From Urechis unicinctus (taxonomy: Eukaryota > Annelida > Polychaeta > Xenopneusta > Urechidae), in NCBI GenBank assembly GCA_034190875.2, contig CM067344.1, positions 26,700,422 to 26,764,421 on the forward strand: a stretch of DNA of 64,000 nucleotides. Reading direction: 5' to 3'. The translations under genes and the position numbers were made by a program. The notes beneath the pieces were generated by a model, which saw only the letters and a list, made by a program, of their open reading frames with translations, was not told where the DNA came from and did not search any database. This document shows, piece by piece, positions 12,117-24,030 of the stretch (position 1 is the stretch's first letter; each line of letters opens with the position of its first letter).

Positions 12117-14691
12117 TTACTGAATTATTTCCTTAACAAGCTCAACCATGTCGAACAGAGGGGCCTTGTCAGACCTCAAAACGTCAATTCTATGTCTTTT
12201 CATGTGTTTTAAGATTGCTCATGTATACCAGAACCTAACACGAGCAGTGCTGCATTATTGGAAGCACGTGATGGAATGTGACGACAAGGCTGACTTGCAA
12301 TGTGGTTTCTTCGGGGGGTGGGGGGGGGGTCGGTCAGGCATGGACAATGTAGAATTTAGTAAAACCCGTCTTCAATTCAGTGGAATTAATCAACGTACAC
12401 TATTCATCATAGTTGTGTATGTGCTTTTAAGAGGTGTGAAGTCGACCAACAGAGCGGTTTCTAAGTATATGCACATTGTACCTGTCGCATGGACTTGGCA
12501 GCAAAACATACCCGTCTGTTGAGTTATGATCTCTACTGTGGCTATGTGTATGGGTGTAAATAATGGGTTGCGAGTCAAAGTAAGTGGAGCATATGTGAAG
12601 AATCTTGACTTAAACATTGAGGAGTCTGATGGCTTTAAAAGATTTGTTTTTAAATCACATATGTCACGGCGTACTTCAGGGAACAGGTCTAGACCTCTTC
12701 TCGTGGGGTACCTCTTCGACACATTATGTTTAGTATGGCAGGAGCAGTGTGGAAACACAGGCGCCTGCTGGATGTATGACAACAAACCCTTGTCTCTACA
12801 GCTTACCTTTTCCCTTTCTTGTGGTCAAGGTCTTTTCAGCTATCATCCGTTTAAAGTAGACCTTCAGTCGAGAACGTGTCCCATACAGAAGATGGTCAAT
12901 CGATTGTGGCTCTTCAAATTTTGGACATCTAGTCAAAGAATTTTTCACATTCGAAACACTAAGGAAAGACAAAAATGCGTTTTCCCGTCTACTCATTTGT
13001 GATTGATGGACAACGTGTACATCAGGCTCGGGGCATGGTTATTTGGACGTTTTTCAGTCCACTCTATCAGTTCAGTAGTAAATGTAGAACTGAGAAAATT
13101 TATGTACAGTGTTATTTCCAGTAACTTGAAAGCAATGACGAGTGCTCCAATGAACACTCTTATCCTGCAATAATGAGTCTAACGTGGAAACGTTAGCCCT
13201 CATTTTTAAAATCCACTAAATATATATCGGAATACGACCCAGAGTTCGCACTTAGCTTCTTTCCCTCTCACCCACTGGGCTTGCACCTAAAAACTTCTAC
13301 TTGCTCAGGACTTGGTTAACTAGCCTAATCCTTCTACCAAATATTAATCCAAAAATGTCTCAAGAAAAAAACTTAATTGTTTTGTAAAACAGCAATGATA
13401 ACAATCATCGGCAAAAAGCAAGATCACAGTTCGCTAGCATGATAACACCGTGCATGATAAGATCTGAAAGTAATATTTATTCATCGGCTTGGTCAAAGTT
13501 ATGAGCTGAGACAAAGTCGGTTGGACATCGAGCACATGCAACAGTCTCGTGTCATAGCTTGATGGCGGGGAGAGGGTCAGAGCTCACAGTAACTCTTTAC
13601 GAGTCCTCATTCTGTAGCAACGTACTCAGAAGACAGAGATTTGCATGCTTGAGCTGAATGATAAAATATACATATGCGACGTCCACAAAAAGGGTCAATA
13701 TACAATTGTATACGAATGCAATCATTTAATTCCACATTCCCGCTAGACGACCAATCTTGAGAATTGAACTCGACCAGGCTGCACAGCGCAGTCCATCATT
13801 TTCAGGTCGCCTCGGACGCCAAGGAGTATTTCAATGTAAATTCTGTTTGGGAAAAAAAACTACATCCACCGACTCCAAACTTCTATTGGAAATAATATAC
13901 TAAATAGACCTGATCGCCCCACATTTGCATATTTAAAAAAAAATCCGGAGGCTGTTTTCAACGGGCCAATATCGAAGGTAAGGTAAGTATAAGGTCCTAG
14001 GGCAAACGATTATCCTAGGGCAAGCCGATTGACTGAACCGTGGCATTCCAGCTTCTCGTCTAGGTGAAATCTGGGCCAAAGTGGTGTTACAGATATGGCC
14101 CTCGTAAGGACTTCTGCACTCAACCTCCTGGATCCCATTATCTACCGACACGAGTTGCTACCCACAGCCAACAAGTTGACCCCTATTAGTCGACGGCATG
14201 TAGAAGGATACATTGGACCTATTCTACCGCAGATACCGGCATGTAGAAGGATACAGTAGACCTATTCTATCGCAGATATCGATTAAATATCGATGATTTG
14301 GTGTTTCCAATACTTAAGTCATTCTAGCAACCAGACAAAAACAGACCCAAATACCAAATTGATCCTGGCATATAAAAAATGTATCTTTAAACGCATACCC
14401 TGATCCGAATTCAAAAAAACCAATGTTTTAATACGTTTGTATTTTTTCATCTGCGGTTGTGTAAATTACAATGACACACATGAGAACAGAGACAGTGCAA
14501 TAAGTCAAAATTTCAATATTTAAACATTATCGGTTCACAAACATGACAACACAAGCTATTACTGAACCTCGTGGTAATTGGTTCCTGAGCTTCGGTCCTT
14601 GAGGAGTTGTTATTGGTTCATTATACCATGTTTTCCCCCTGTACTAATCATGTATGACGTCAACTTGTAGTCAGGTCAGGAGCACCGTCAG
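12117..14691. other. Intergenic, 3' of MCT copy A
   Basis: About 12,150-13,000 has open frames on both strands without family resemblance; I regard them as chance. From 13,335 on it is collinear with 28,827-30,302 of copy B. Part of 13,470-14,691 may be the 3' untranslated region of the transporter. Confidence 0.4.
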
Positions 14692-17600
14692 TTACCGAGC
14701 ACAGTGGCGCATGCGCATGGACATCATTATCATTGTTCCTCCCGTCACGCTGCTCAGCCCATTAAACACGAATGACCAGGTGTAGAAGCCGAAGAGATCC
14801 CGCAGTAATCCTGTTACACCACATGGGAAAAGTCTTCACTTCAAGCTAATTCATCTTCTTAAACATGAAGAAACCAGTCAAATATGTATTTCTCTACTTT
14901 ATAATGCACGCGATGTTGTATAATACAAGCTACTGGGCGGTTTAATGTGGTAAAAACTTTCGATTGGGTCATTCACCTGATAATACTGGCCCAACGAAAA
15001 TACTCAGCCCAATGCAGGACAGACACCAACCTAAATAAAATGGAAGATTTTTTGGGCCATACATATCAACCAATATGGCGGCTCGTTGGCTGGCAATAGC
15101 TCCTCGAAGCAAACCATGGCAACTGCAAATAATAATGAGGACTTTGTAATCATGAACGAAGCCAGTGGTGAGGATAACACAGCCACAGACAATAGAAATG
15201 GCACAGTACAGATAGCGACGACACCTCCTGATAGCCGGCAAATCAAAAAATAATCCGATCACAAGTCGTCCAACTGTGTCAAATATTCCACTGACTGCCA
15301 GCAAGAACACTGCATTCTGATTCAATATACCCACTTCTCGTGCATAATCCACAAGAAGTTGTAACGAGGCGATCGAGGATTGGGTGACCAAAGCTAGGCC
15401 AATGGCATAGGTAACAAAGGACTTGTTGATCAACTGAAATGATTCGAAACAATTGAGACATTTGGAGGAGGAGTTAGTCGTCTCTCTCTGTATTTGTGCG
15501 TGTCTCGGCAGACGACAGATATCATGTGATTTCTCGGCATTGGACGCTTCGTCAGTTACAGGTCCTATATCGCCCAGAGACGTTTCTCCTCGCAACTCAT
15601 GGCAAACGTCTCCCGGTGAACTCTTTGTGAGGGTGCGAGGACGTGGGAGAGGTCGCAGAAGCCCGGCGAGACAACAACTATTCAGCAACAACGCGCCAAA
15701 GATGAAGAATCCACCACTGAATCCGTAGGTGTTAAAGAGTATATCCAGCAGGGGCGGAGCAGCAAACCCAGCGATGCCCCCGCCTGTTGCAGTGATACCA
15801 TTGGCCAATGCACGACGAGAACTGAAATACTGATTGACCAGAATGAGGCAGGGTGAGTAGATCAAAGCGCCACCTACTCCTGAAAAACGCGGTATATACA
15901 GGAAATGATCAGATCACACCACAGGCGCTCGGTTCCCGATGCCAAGCTTCCGAGCGGCTGACGAGCGCCGAGCCACTATCTATATATATTTCGAGGTATG
16001 AAACAGATAGTTCGTGCTGTCTCATCTTTCCCGCATTCACACACGAAATCTCTGTCTTTCATTCGGTCCATCATACATTCTGATCAGTGTTTCTGATGCT
16101 TAAAAGAATTGCTTCCACAATTAATCGTCGATAACATTCTATGGAGCACCAGAAAAACTCATCGCAATGTGTGATGTCCGGGGTGAAATATATAGTTTTC
16201 GCGTGTAAAAGACGGAAGGGGGAGGCAGAGGCACCGGTCATTTACACACCTTGTAGTTTATACAGACAGTGGTTCGGCGATCGGAACCAGCTCGGCGCTC
16301 GGAAGCTTGGCAACGGGAACCGAGCGCCTGCGATCACAACGATAAACAGGGAGCTAGTTATATTACAGCTTTACAAGCATTAACAATAGGGCCAGGTGAC
16401 TAATCGCCGTAATTATTCGCCGAATAAGAGATTTACTATAGGATGAGACTTACCGGTACCCACTCCCTGCATAACAATCATGTACCCAACGTTGGGCGCC
16501 AATCCACACAATACCGTGGAAGTTCCCATAATAAAACCGCCTATGAAGACGACAACGCGAACAGACGACATACTGCTCAAACTAGTAGCAACGTGACCTG
16601 GACATAAACCATGGTTATATGAAATAACCACGTCTCCAAATGCATACAAGACTCAACGATTTCACTTGACACATACAACATACGGTGACAATTACCTCCT
16701 CGATATGGATACTCATACTTTTTATATCATGGAATAACCTATTTTGATTTGTCAGGATGAAAGCTCTCAGTAGACTGTTGGTCAATGTGATTTAGTATGC
16801 TAACCTCTGGTAGTATGCTATGCTAGCCACTTTCTTTCCAACAACACGAAAGCATCTCAGCATGAACAATTGGCATATCCTTTGAGTGTTTTTAATTGAG
16901 CCGCAATCTCAACATGGAAATTGTGATGTATGCAAGAAATACAATGGCGGGGTTGTAGTACGTAGTGGCACTCACTGAGGAAGTATGGTACAGCGGCGTT
17001 GACAGAGCCCACAAGAGAAGCTGCCACCGAAGAACAATCGAATACCTCACGCATTTTGACGTACACAACCTACACATTCGTCACACCAAATTTACTTCAG
17101 ATTCAAACGTCGGCAATTTGTTTCAATCCATCGACATCGATCAGTTATCAATGTGTGTGTGAGTGTGTGTGTGAGAGAGAGATTATATGTGTCTGTGTGT
17201 GTGTGCGTGCGTGTTTATGTATGTATGTGTGTCTGTGTGTGTGTATGTGTGTGTGTGTATGTGTCTGTGTGTGTAAGAGAAAGAAAGAAAGAGAGGGGGG
17301 CTGAGAGGCAGAAAAAGAGAAATGTTATCACTCGCCCCTGATGTTGCAGGAGGGGCTGTCTGCAGAATTTGAAGTAGGAAACAGGAAGTGACGACACACC
17401 AACCCCAACCTCCATCTGGTGCTGAATCCTCGGAGGTGGTGGAGCGCGTCTCCTGATCGTTGTCATCCACCACGTCGACAAACGAGCTGTTGGACGGAAT
17501 CAACGTTTGATGGCCAATGCGTTTTCTCAATGTGATGAGTCAATAACGAGAATTGTTCAATTGAGAGACTAATTACCACAACTATGTTATGATTACAATA

Positions 17601-17730
17601 AAAATCCTTTTATCACTCCACAAAGAATTCATTTAGATGCAGCAATGTACTCACGTAGAGCCCGAATCATTTTCGCTGCCCTCGTCCTCGTCCACCACCG
17701 TGAACTCCAGCGATGGCTTGCCATAGCTGC
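14692..17730 (-). CDS. Monocarboxylate-transporter-like protein (SLC16/MCT family), copy A
   Basis: Exons on the minus strand: 17,655-17,730, 17,336-17,525, 16,976-17,069, 16,454-16,597, 14,977-15,879, 14,692-14,810; phases close (1,526 nt, about 508 residues seen, 5' exon missing). MCTs are 12-helix proton-linked carriers of monocarboxylates in the plasma membrane; substrate here is unknown. The MCT signature in helix 1 is present ([11 protein letters not shown]), and the second signature in helix 5 ([20 protein letters not shown]). An acidic N-terminal tail ([16 protein letters not shown]) and a long loop between helices 6 and 7 rich in S, T and R are also typical. The C terminus ends MRMRHCAR, shorter than in many MCTs. 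The intron after DGGWGW has a GC donor (GGG/gcgagt). No in-frame stops: apparently functional. First coding exon not found upstream of 17,730. Confidence 0.88.
17151..17300 (+). repeat. (TG)n-rich microsatellite with flanking (AG)n in an MCT intron
   Basis: Imperfect TG repeats interrupted by TATG and CTG, followed by 'gaaagaaagaaagaga'. It lies in the GC-AG intron of MCT copy A, at the same place as the longer (ATGT)n/(TG)n array of copy B. Confidence 0.9.
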
Positions 17731-18640
17731 CTGAATAATAAACAATTCTTTCTGCAGAAGCGTTTGTATTTGTATCGTTTGAAAATTGGTTCACGTCATT
17801 GATAGCTACACTCCCACACTTCCATAGGTTACGCGTCGCTGTAAGACTCGAGTAATGGTGAGGTTCTCAGCAAAGAGTGCTACTCTCCTTCTTTTGTCGA
17901 CTTTGATCTATTGTTGCTAAAAGTCAAGCGAATAACACGTATGGGTGGCTGTGTGGAGCATATCACCAGTAGTGGTTGTAGGGGCGCACAAAGACAAGTC
18001 AAATTAATGGGTAACTAACGCCAAATGATCTTGCAAAATTATCCCGACATATGATTCGTTTTTACCCACGAGAGAAATGAATCACCCCTTGTGATTTTAA
18101 TTAACCCGCGATTTAATGATTTATCTTGCGAGATCAATGACAATTGCCGCAAGATAAATGATTAATCTCGGGAGACAACTGAAGTATTCAGTGAGATAAT
18201 TCCACGTTTTCTGAATCATGGCGAATCATTTAATTTATGCGTAACTAGAATGTCCTCGTTGCGGCTGCACAGTTGATGAGGAACGACAAGAAATCGCCAT
18301 CTGACCCCCGGTTTTTTCTTGCGATCTACTGGCTGATTAGAATGGCGGGTCTTCATAATTTATCTGTATAATCATTAATTAGTTATTGCTCTTTTTACGT
18401 TGAAATTGGTTTATTAATGTTTGTGAATTTTTTTCTCTCCGATTATTGTCTTTGATATGTTTATGTAAACTGTACCGCAATTATCAGCCTGAGCACAATT
18501 TGGCTGTGACACAATTGACACTCTTTAAATGAGATAAGATTGCTGTTATATCCAGCTTTCTGGGGAAATAGATGGTTGTTAGATATTGAAGGATATTACT
18601 TACCATATCGGTAAGGCTATAGGTGCAAGGTCACATTTTG
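17731..18640. other. Upstream region of MCT copy A with a MITE-like block at about 18,010-18,250
   Basis: The first coding exon of the transporter should lie here or further right, but I could not find it. About 18,010-18,250 is built of short palindromic words (tcgcgaga-type: 'gatttatcttgcgagatcaa', 'attaatctcgggaga') between 'ggtaactaacgcc' and 'gcgtaactag', which are roughly inverted; this looks like a non-autonomous DNA element. A related block is at 34,590-35,005 in copy B. Confidence 0.4.
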
Positions 18641-18647
18641 CTTGGGC

Positions 18648-18887
18648 AGTTCTCGGTTACAGCGTCACATTATGTTGTTCCTATCCTTGGTGAACTATTG
18701 TTACAGCGTCACATTATGTTGTGCTTGTCCTTGGTGAACTAGGGTTACAGCGTCAGTTTATGTTCAACCTATCCTTGGTGAACTATGGTTACAGCGTCCC
18801 ATTATGTTGTGCCTATCCTTGGTGAACTACGATTACAGTGTCGAATTATGTTGTGATTATCCGTGGTGAACTACGGTTACAATACAA
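18648..18887 (+). repeat. Tandem repeat, unit about 44 bp, five copies
   Basis: Unit: 'ggttacagcgtcacattatg' then 'ttgtgcctatccttggtgaacta'. Five imperfect copies. The same repeat has about three copies in copy B at 42,285-42,400. It marks the right end of the region shared by both copies. Confidence 0.85.
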
Positions 18888-18889
18888 CA

Positions 18890-20065
18890 GCCCCTTCAAA
18901 GAAAACGACCCCATGAATCATCTCCCTCACTTCCTCACAATCATGAGCATAATGAACCCCGCCCCCCACCCAAACTGTTAAAGTCCATACATTAAGCAAC
19001 AAACTTAACATAGTCAAAATAAACCCCATCATTGTTCAAAAAGAGATCATCAACATCATAGGTCCATATTTGATCACCACCAAAACAGGTTCCTGCATAA
19101 CCCTAATAGTTTCAATATCACAAGCCATCCTTTTGCAAAACACCCAATCTCTTGGAAAAATCCAGGTCACCACTAAGATTCTTCAATAAAAAAAAATCTG
19201 AAACTAAAGGTATCATTCAAGGTGTTACTACCGATATTCCAGATTCGGACCTCCTTTTGGCACTTAAACCTTTTGATGTTATCAGAATCAGTTGAACTAA
19301 CCTTTTCTACCCCTGACCTCCCCCACCAAAGTACTAATAGGCTTCTCCTTTCACAACGTTAAACTTTACATTCCCAACTCTACCAGATGTTTTAAATGCA
19401 ATGGATAAGGCCATACTTCCCCTTTCTACCCAAATAACCCCTCTTTTCCAAACTGTGGAGAGCATCACCCCTTTACTCAATGTCAAACTAAAGAGAACAA
19501 ATGTCCCAATTGCGGTGTTAATCACAGCGCCTATAAAGGCTGTCGCTCTTACAGTAAAGTCCAATCAATAAATCAAATCAAATTCACCAGAAACATTTCT
19601 TACGCCCAAGCAGCATCCCTTGTTCCCCCTACTCTCCTCTCTTCCTCATCATCACCCCCTATCCCCAAAACTCAAACCACCTACCTCCCTTATTCATATC
19701 AATCAAACTAACCATCATCGACCCCTCACCCTACTTAACTCTCGGCTGCTTCCACAACACCTTCCAAATCTACAACTCCTTTCTCTGCTCCAATTTACCG
19801 ATCCACTCCCTCTTCCACTCCATCCTCATCTCAATCTCATTCTACACAACCCTCTCCAGTTATCAAATTATCTCACTTTGTATACCTCTCCACAGCTATC
19901 ATCTCATCTCACCTTTCACCCGACTCGAAAGCAAATATTCTCTCTGCATTTGCCCAAAAACTACGCAATGTCAACACCCTCTCCAGTACCCAAATTCAAG
20001 CAATAAACCAACATTCTATCGTAATCAATCAATTACAGCATTTTCTTAATCCTTCACCTTCATAA
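18890..20065 (+). pseudogene. ORF1 (nucleic-acid-binding protein) remnant of a non-LTR retrotransposon
   Basis: From about 19,320 the plus strand encodes a row of CCHC-type zinc knuckles: RCFKCNG, stop, GHTSPF; then CGEHHPFTQC and CPNCGVNHSAYKGC. This spacing is typical for ORF1 of Jockey/CR1-like LINEs. It is followed by a serine- and proline-rich linker with stops near 19,710-19,735 and a final helix-like part (AFAQKLRNVNTLSSTQIQAI) ending in TAA at about 20,063. The strand is strikingly pyrimidine-rich. No reverse transcriptase follows, so the copy is truncated. Confidence 0.6.
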
Positions 20066-21245
20066 ATTTGATGAAAGCTTTCCATTGTATCTTCCGTCGT
20101 GCCCTTTTTATGCTCTCATCCTTTCTGATATCATCACTACTCATCACACTTCTCCGCTCCAATTTCCCCCCTCCATAATTTCTTTAAATTCTCCTAATCT
20201 CAAACAACTTTGTAACACAGTTAATATTTTAAAAGGAAATCATTCCGACTCTGCCGTCCCCCCTCTTCTAGCAGCCCATAATATTCAACAATCAACAAAG
20301 CACTTATGTTCTTGCAACTCATTTAGCTCTAATCATAACCTACCCCCTGACTTTACTCCTGATTCCATCACCACCACTTTGATGAAGAAAAGTTTGCAGA
20401 AATTGTGTGTAATGTGTTGCATTTTTCTTTTCATCATTTCTCTTTCCAGAAATCAATAGCAATAGTGTTCTTTTTTTTTCTGTGCATTAATGTTTTGATG
20501 TATAGTTTGTTGTAATTGATAATATTTCTTTTCATGTTCTCGTTCAAAATAGCCATAATGTTTATAAATAAATGGTACTCGGTTAAATGCAATGGAAGTG
20601 CGTTTATTATTCTTTATTGTAAAATTAATCAGTGTTGTGTAGAGTTGGCAAGAAACTGTCTTGATATATTGTGGGGGAAATATAAACTGGTCTTCAACAA
20701 ATAGATATAAACTATTTTTTTCTTAACTGCAGTTAAGAAAAAAAAATCATACTTTAAACACAAGCATATATTTGAGTCTTGAGAACCTGTTTTTGTTTTA
20801 TTATGGTTACTTGGTTCTAACTACACACCAGGTTTTTGCTGCTTTGGCATGGAGGGATCAACACAGGATCTTTCTTTATGTGCAGGCCTTTGTTTGTTCG
20901 CATGAAGCGCTGAAGTTAAGTTTCTGATTGGAAAGTAACAGGTATTGGGTCAACTACAAAGATTTTTTTTATTCCATTTTTCCAAAGTTCTATGTTTTAA
21001 AAGGGTATCGTAACCAAAATAAGGTGACTGCGCGCTTTTTTTTTTTAGAAAAATGATTTTTAAATGTACATTTTCCACGTCGAATCTGACAAGATACCGC
21101 TCGGTAAAATTCGTGAATTTCCGGACAGTGACGTCATTCAGGTTGTTCACGAATATTCCTCGCCATCTTCAGCCTTCACGGTTGGTTGACAGCGTGTGAC
21201 TTACTCGTCTTTCATCACGGTCTGGTGCGTTTCTCGGTGTGGATT
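20066..21245. other. No gene recognised
   Basis: Contains an AT-rich stretch and a near-palindrome at about 20,711-20,748 ('ttttttcttaactgcagtta' with 'agaaaaaaaa'). The frame at 20,085-20,459 lacks any motif and has the same pyrimidine-rich composition as the LINE remnant, so it may be its non-coding tail. Confidence 0.35.
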
Positions 21246-22883
21246 ACGCCTTATTGTTGTGCGTTTGGTTGTCGGAACAATAAGAAGTCAGGCGTGAGTT
21301 TTTTTTCTGTTTCCAAAAGACAGCAAAATGCGCCGCATATGGGTGTCGAAAGTCAAACGTAAACACTGGAGTCCTACCCTTACGACAGTTCTATGTTCTG
21401 ATCATTTCGAGAATGGTGCTTATGATACTGACTCAGAGCTGCTCAAAAGTCTAGGATTTCGTAAGAAACCCAGGCTCCGAAAAGAAGCCATACCGACTCT
21501 CTTTAGTCACGTTGGAGTTGATGACAGTCAAAGTAAGCGACGGAGTGCCTCGGAGAAAAGGCAACGACAACAGGTGAGATCTTATGGCTTGAACCTTTAG
21601 GCTAGTCCTGCTATGTTGACGTATACTTATTTAGATGTTAATGAATTTATCACAAAGTTGCCAGTTTATCAATCCAGCTGTTTCTTGTCATGCAGGTAGT
21701 AAATGAAATGGTATTTGCAGCTGAGCAGAAAGATAAATCAAGTGACAGTGGTGAATCACAGACCTAGGCACTTCGCCTCTGACAGCGGCTCTCTGTCACT
21801 AGGCATGTCGTCAATGAGCACGCGGGGCATGGGGATCTGTACCCGGAATGTGAGCATGCACTACTAGAGGACAGGAAGTGGATACTGAAGGGTCGGTATT
21901 AGTTTTTAATCATATACGTTTATCTAGAAATATTTACTTCAGTGGTAGTGTAATTAAATGAGTCGTAATGGTAAAATCCATGTCCCTGTGGTACTACTTT
22001 ACCAAAGAAATGTAATCTGTACTGATATATGTGTTAACCATAAATAGGATCGAAGCCACACAAAGAGTTGGAGTTGATAGTCTCCAGCAAGCATCTCCAA
22101 AATGACATTGGCAGGCTTTCCCCATCAGAGCAGACGTCAAGCCTAGAATCGTATCACAAAGTGGTCATATTCTTCGCACCAAAGAGTGTCCACTATCCCT
22201 ATGCCACCATGGAGGCAGGTAATACCAATGAAATAACAGTTTGAAATTCGGTTGTGTATATTTGTTGTATGGAAGTTTAGCACATTTGTGTAGTGACAGC
22301 TGTAATGTTCTTTGTATAATTATGTGCTCAAGTTTCAATTCTTACTTAGCAATATATTATCAACCTGCTATATATATATCCAGATTGCTCCTAGCAGTAA
22401 TTCACTTCAATGAAAACTCGAACAGAGCTCAAGCCATCACTGAAGGAGGTCAGTCCCAATGGAGAGTGTCTTACCCCAAAGCCAGACAAGGAGACCCAGT
22501 TGTCAAGCCGGTCAAAGTACCAATTTCTTTTGGTGTGTACATGCATTAATCTAAAATGAAACATGTTATTTTGACATTTATTACCGAAACCTAAATAAGT
22601 TTCATATGCACAAACATTGTTACCCAATTCAAATGGGCATATTTTATAACTAACTTACTTTATGACTATCATAAAATATGAATATCATTGATTTGCTTCA
22701 GACTGTGTACATCAGTTCATTGCTGAGGTGCTTGATCTCAGGCAAAAATACCCAAGCTACAGACTTGCAGAGGTCCTTGAAGAGGAAAGGAATGTTCCAC
22801 CACCTATTGCCTCCCAGTACGAGAAACCTGAAAAGGATCTTCTCATAGATGCTCACGGGTGTCGATTTAACCTGACCAAGTAA
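21246..22883 (+). pseudogene. THAP-finger / transposase-like protein, truncated and decayed
   Basis: Exons: 21,246-21,573, 21,696-21,891, 22,048-22,218, 22,384-22,532, 22,702-22,883. Exon 1 is a THAP zinc finger: CCAFGCRNNKKSG, then IWVSKVKR, VLCSDHFENGAY and RKEAIPTLF (C-x4-C ... C-x2-H, ending PTLF), which binds DNA. Later exons (DLYPECEHALLEDRKW, LSPSEQTSSLESYHKVVIF, AVIHFNENSNRAQA, YPKARQGDPVVKPVKVP) match the C-terminal half of the THAP-containing, Kolobok-transposase-like proteins common in marine invertebrates. The central catalytic part is absent. Lesions: ACG where the start ATG would be, one extra T in a T-run after VSFF, two in-frame stops in exon 2, and a phase mismatch between exons 3 and 4. 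The final exon is intact and ends RFNLTK. The specific transposon family is my inference. Confidence 0.65.
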
Positions 22884-24030
22884 CCTTCCGCTCCATTGTA
22901 GATAACCTGGTATATTTGCCGCCCATGTGAGGGAAGGATTCTCTAACAACTGTTACCACACAGGCTGTCATCACTTTCCTGTTTCTTTTGGCCAGTCTGT
23001 GCCATATCAATAATGTAAACTGGTGGTAGGCTAGATACCTGAATAATCCGAAGCAATATGTCAATAAGTTGTCTATGGTTATGAAATAAGTTGTATAGTT
23101 AAAAAAACAATTGTCATTTGTCAACCATTCCCTCACTTTGTAATTTTATTGTAAGCTCTGCCTCTGGATTTCATGTTACTGGTTTTATTTATTCTTGGCT
23201 ATGTGAAATATATAATAGTTTATCAATATGAACACTGAATATTTTACACAGTGGGATTGATGTTCCCTTAGCAATAAATATGATTGTTCAACCTCAAACC
23301 GTCCTTTTTGGTAGCAATAATGGCTAACTTACTCATTGTAGAGACCTCATCTCCAACAGGTCCATCCATTTGAATAGATTCAAGTTTGGAAGCTTCTAGT
23401 ACATTTTTATTCAGGCAGTTTGCCAGGAATCTGGGATGCTTGGTGATCAGATGCATGTCCATTTCTCCGTTATATCCATCACTCTCTCCAAACTTCTGCT
23501 GCACACTGGCTTTGTCCATTGGGATACAGTGCTGACAGCTACACCTAACTTAGAGAAGTAATTAAAGAGTTATTGTAAATTTATATTTGTGGTACAATGA
23601 ATGAATATAAAAGGAAAATACTTTATATACTGCATGTAATCATCTGTCCAAAATATTTAATGTGCTGAGGGTACAATGGCAAAGCTACATTCACTAGCCA
23701 AGTTCTATCTGTTGTAATAGTTACTTCTGTCAATATACCATCCTCAACTTACAGAATGTGTAAATTTATTGGGTAAATGATACTAACGATTATTTTTTAC
23801 CAGTTAACATAGTTCAATAAAGCTTGGGAAGGGTATTCTTAAACTCACCATTCGTCGAAATCTTAAGTGGATTCTTCATCCGAAGCGGACCCTTGAGTTC
23901 CCGGTATCATTTCGAAGTGTGACTTCGATTTTTCAACTCCCGTCCGTATTGGCTCAAATAAATAGTCATGGACATAATTTGCCCCAATTTTATGCTATGG
24001 GGCCTCGTTATTTTCATCAGAAGATGACAT
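22867..24030 (-). pseudogene. P2X7 C-terminal-domain-like protein, three exons, two in-frame stops
   Basis: Minus-strand exons 23,849-24,030, 23,333-23,544 and 22,867-23,030 join with correct phases into 186 codons (ATG at 24,028-24,030, stop TAA at 22,867-22,869). Exon 2 begins WCSCQHCIPM and contains LITKHPRFLANCLNKNVLE; exon 3 contains YHQFTLLIWHRL and CVVTVVRESFPHMGGKYT. This pattern (CxC.HC, 'hP.F..NCLN..VL', 'C....IR..FP...G.Y') belongs to stand-alone invertebrate proteins related to the zinc- and GDP-binding cytoplasmic 'ballast' of the P2X7 receptor. Exon 1 is an acidic leader with two in-frame stops, TAG after NEAP and TAA after DEEST, so the gene is probably dead unless read through or spliced differently. 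The last exon overlaps the last exon of the THAP gene by 17 bp on the opposite strand. Confidence 0.65.

Larger units (their letters stand above)
3541..18885. repeat. Segmental duplication, copy A
   Basis: From 'gtttcgtttgttatgtttctg' (3,550) to the five-copy repeat ending near 18,885, the sequence is collinear with 24,342-42,400. Shared blocks: 3,550-5,490 with 24,347-26,030; 5,880-6,780 with 26,085-26,663; 8,095-10,640 with 26,733-28,700; 13,335-18,885 with 28,827-35,267 plus 42,120-42,400. Differences are insertions and deletions: 6,850-8,090 and 10,640-13,330 are missing from copy B; the Ty3/gypsy element is missing from copy A. Both copies carry one MCT-like gene in the same orientation. 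Confidence 0.9.

Noticed and set aside
12148..13002. Plus-strand proteins of 124 and 158 residues, and minus-strand 131
   Set aside because: Low-complexity or random composition, overlapping on both strands, no motif; absent from copy B. Treated as chance.
15453..15728. Plus-strand frame opposite the MCT gene, also in copy B
   Set aside because: It is the antisense shadow of a well-supported MCT exon; its conservation follows from the coding strand.
20085..20459. Plus-strand 124-residue frame after the LINE ORF1
   Set aside because: No reverse transcriptase or endonuclease motif; composition follows the pyrimidine-rich strand.
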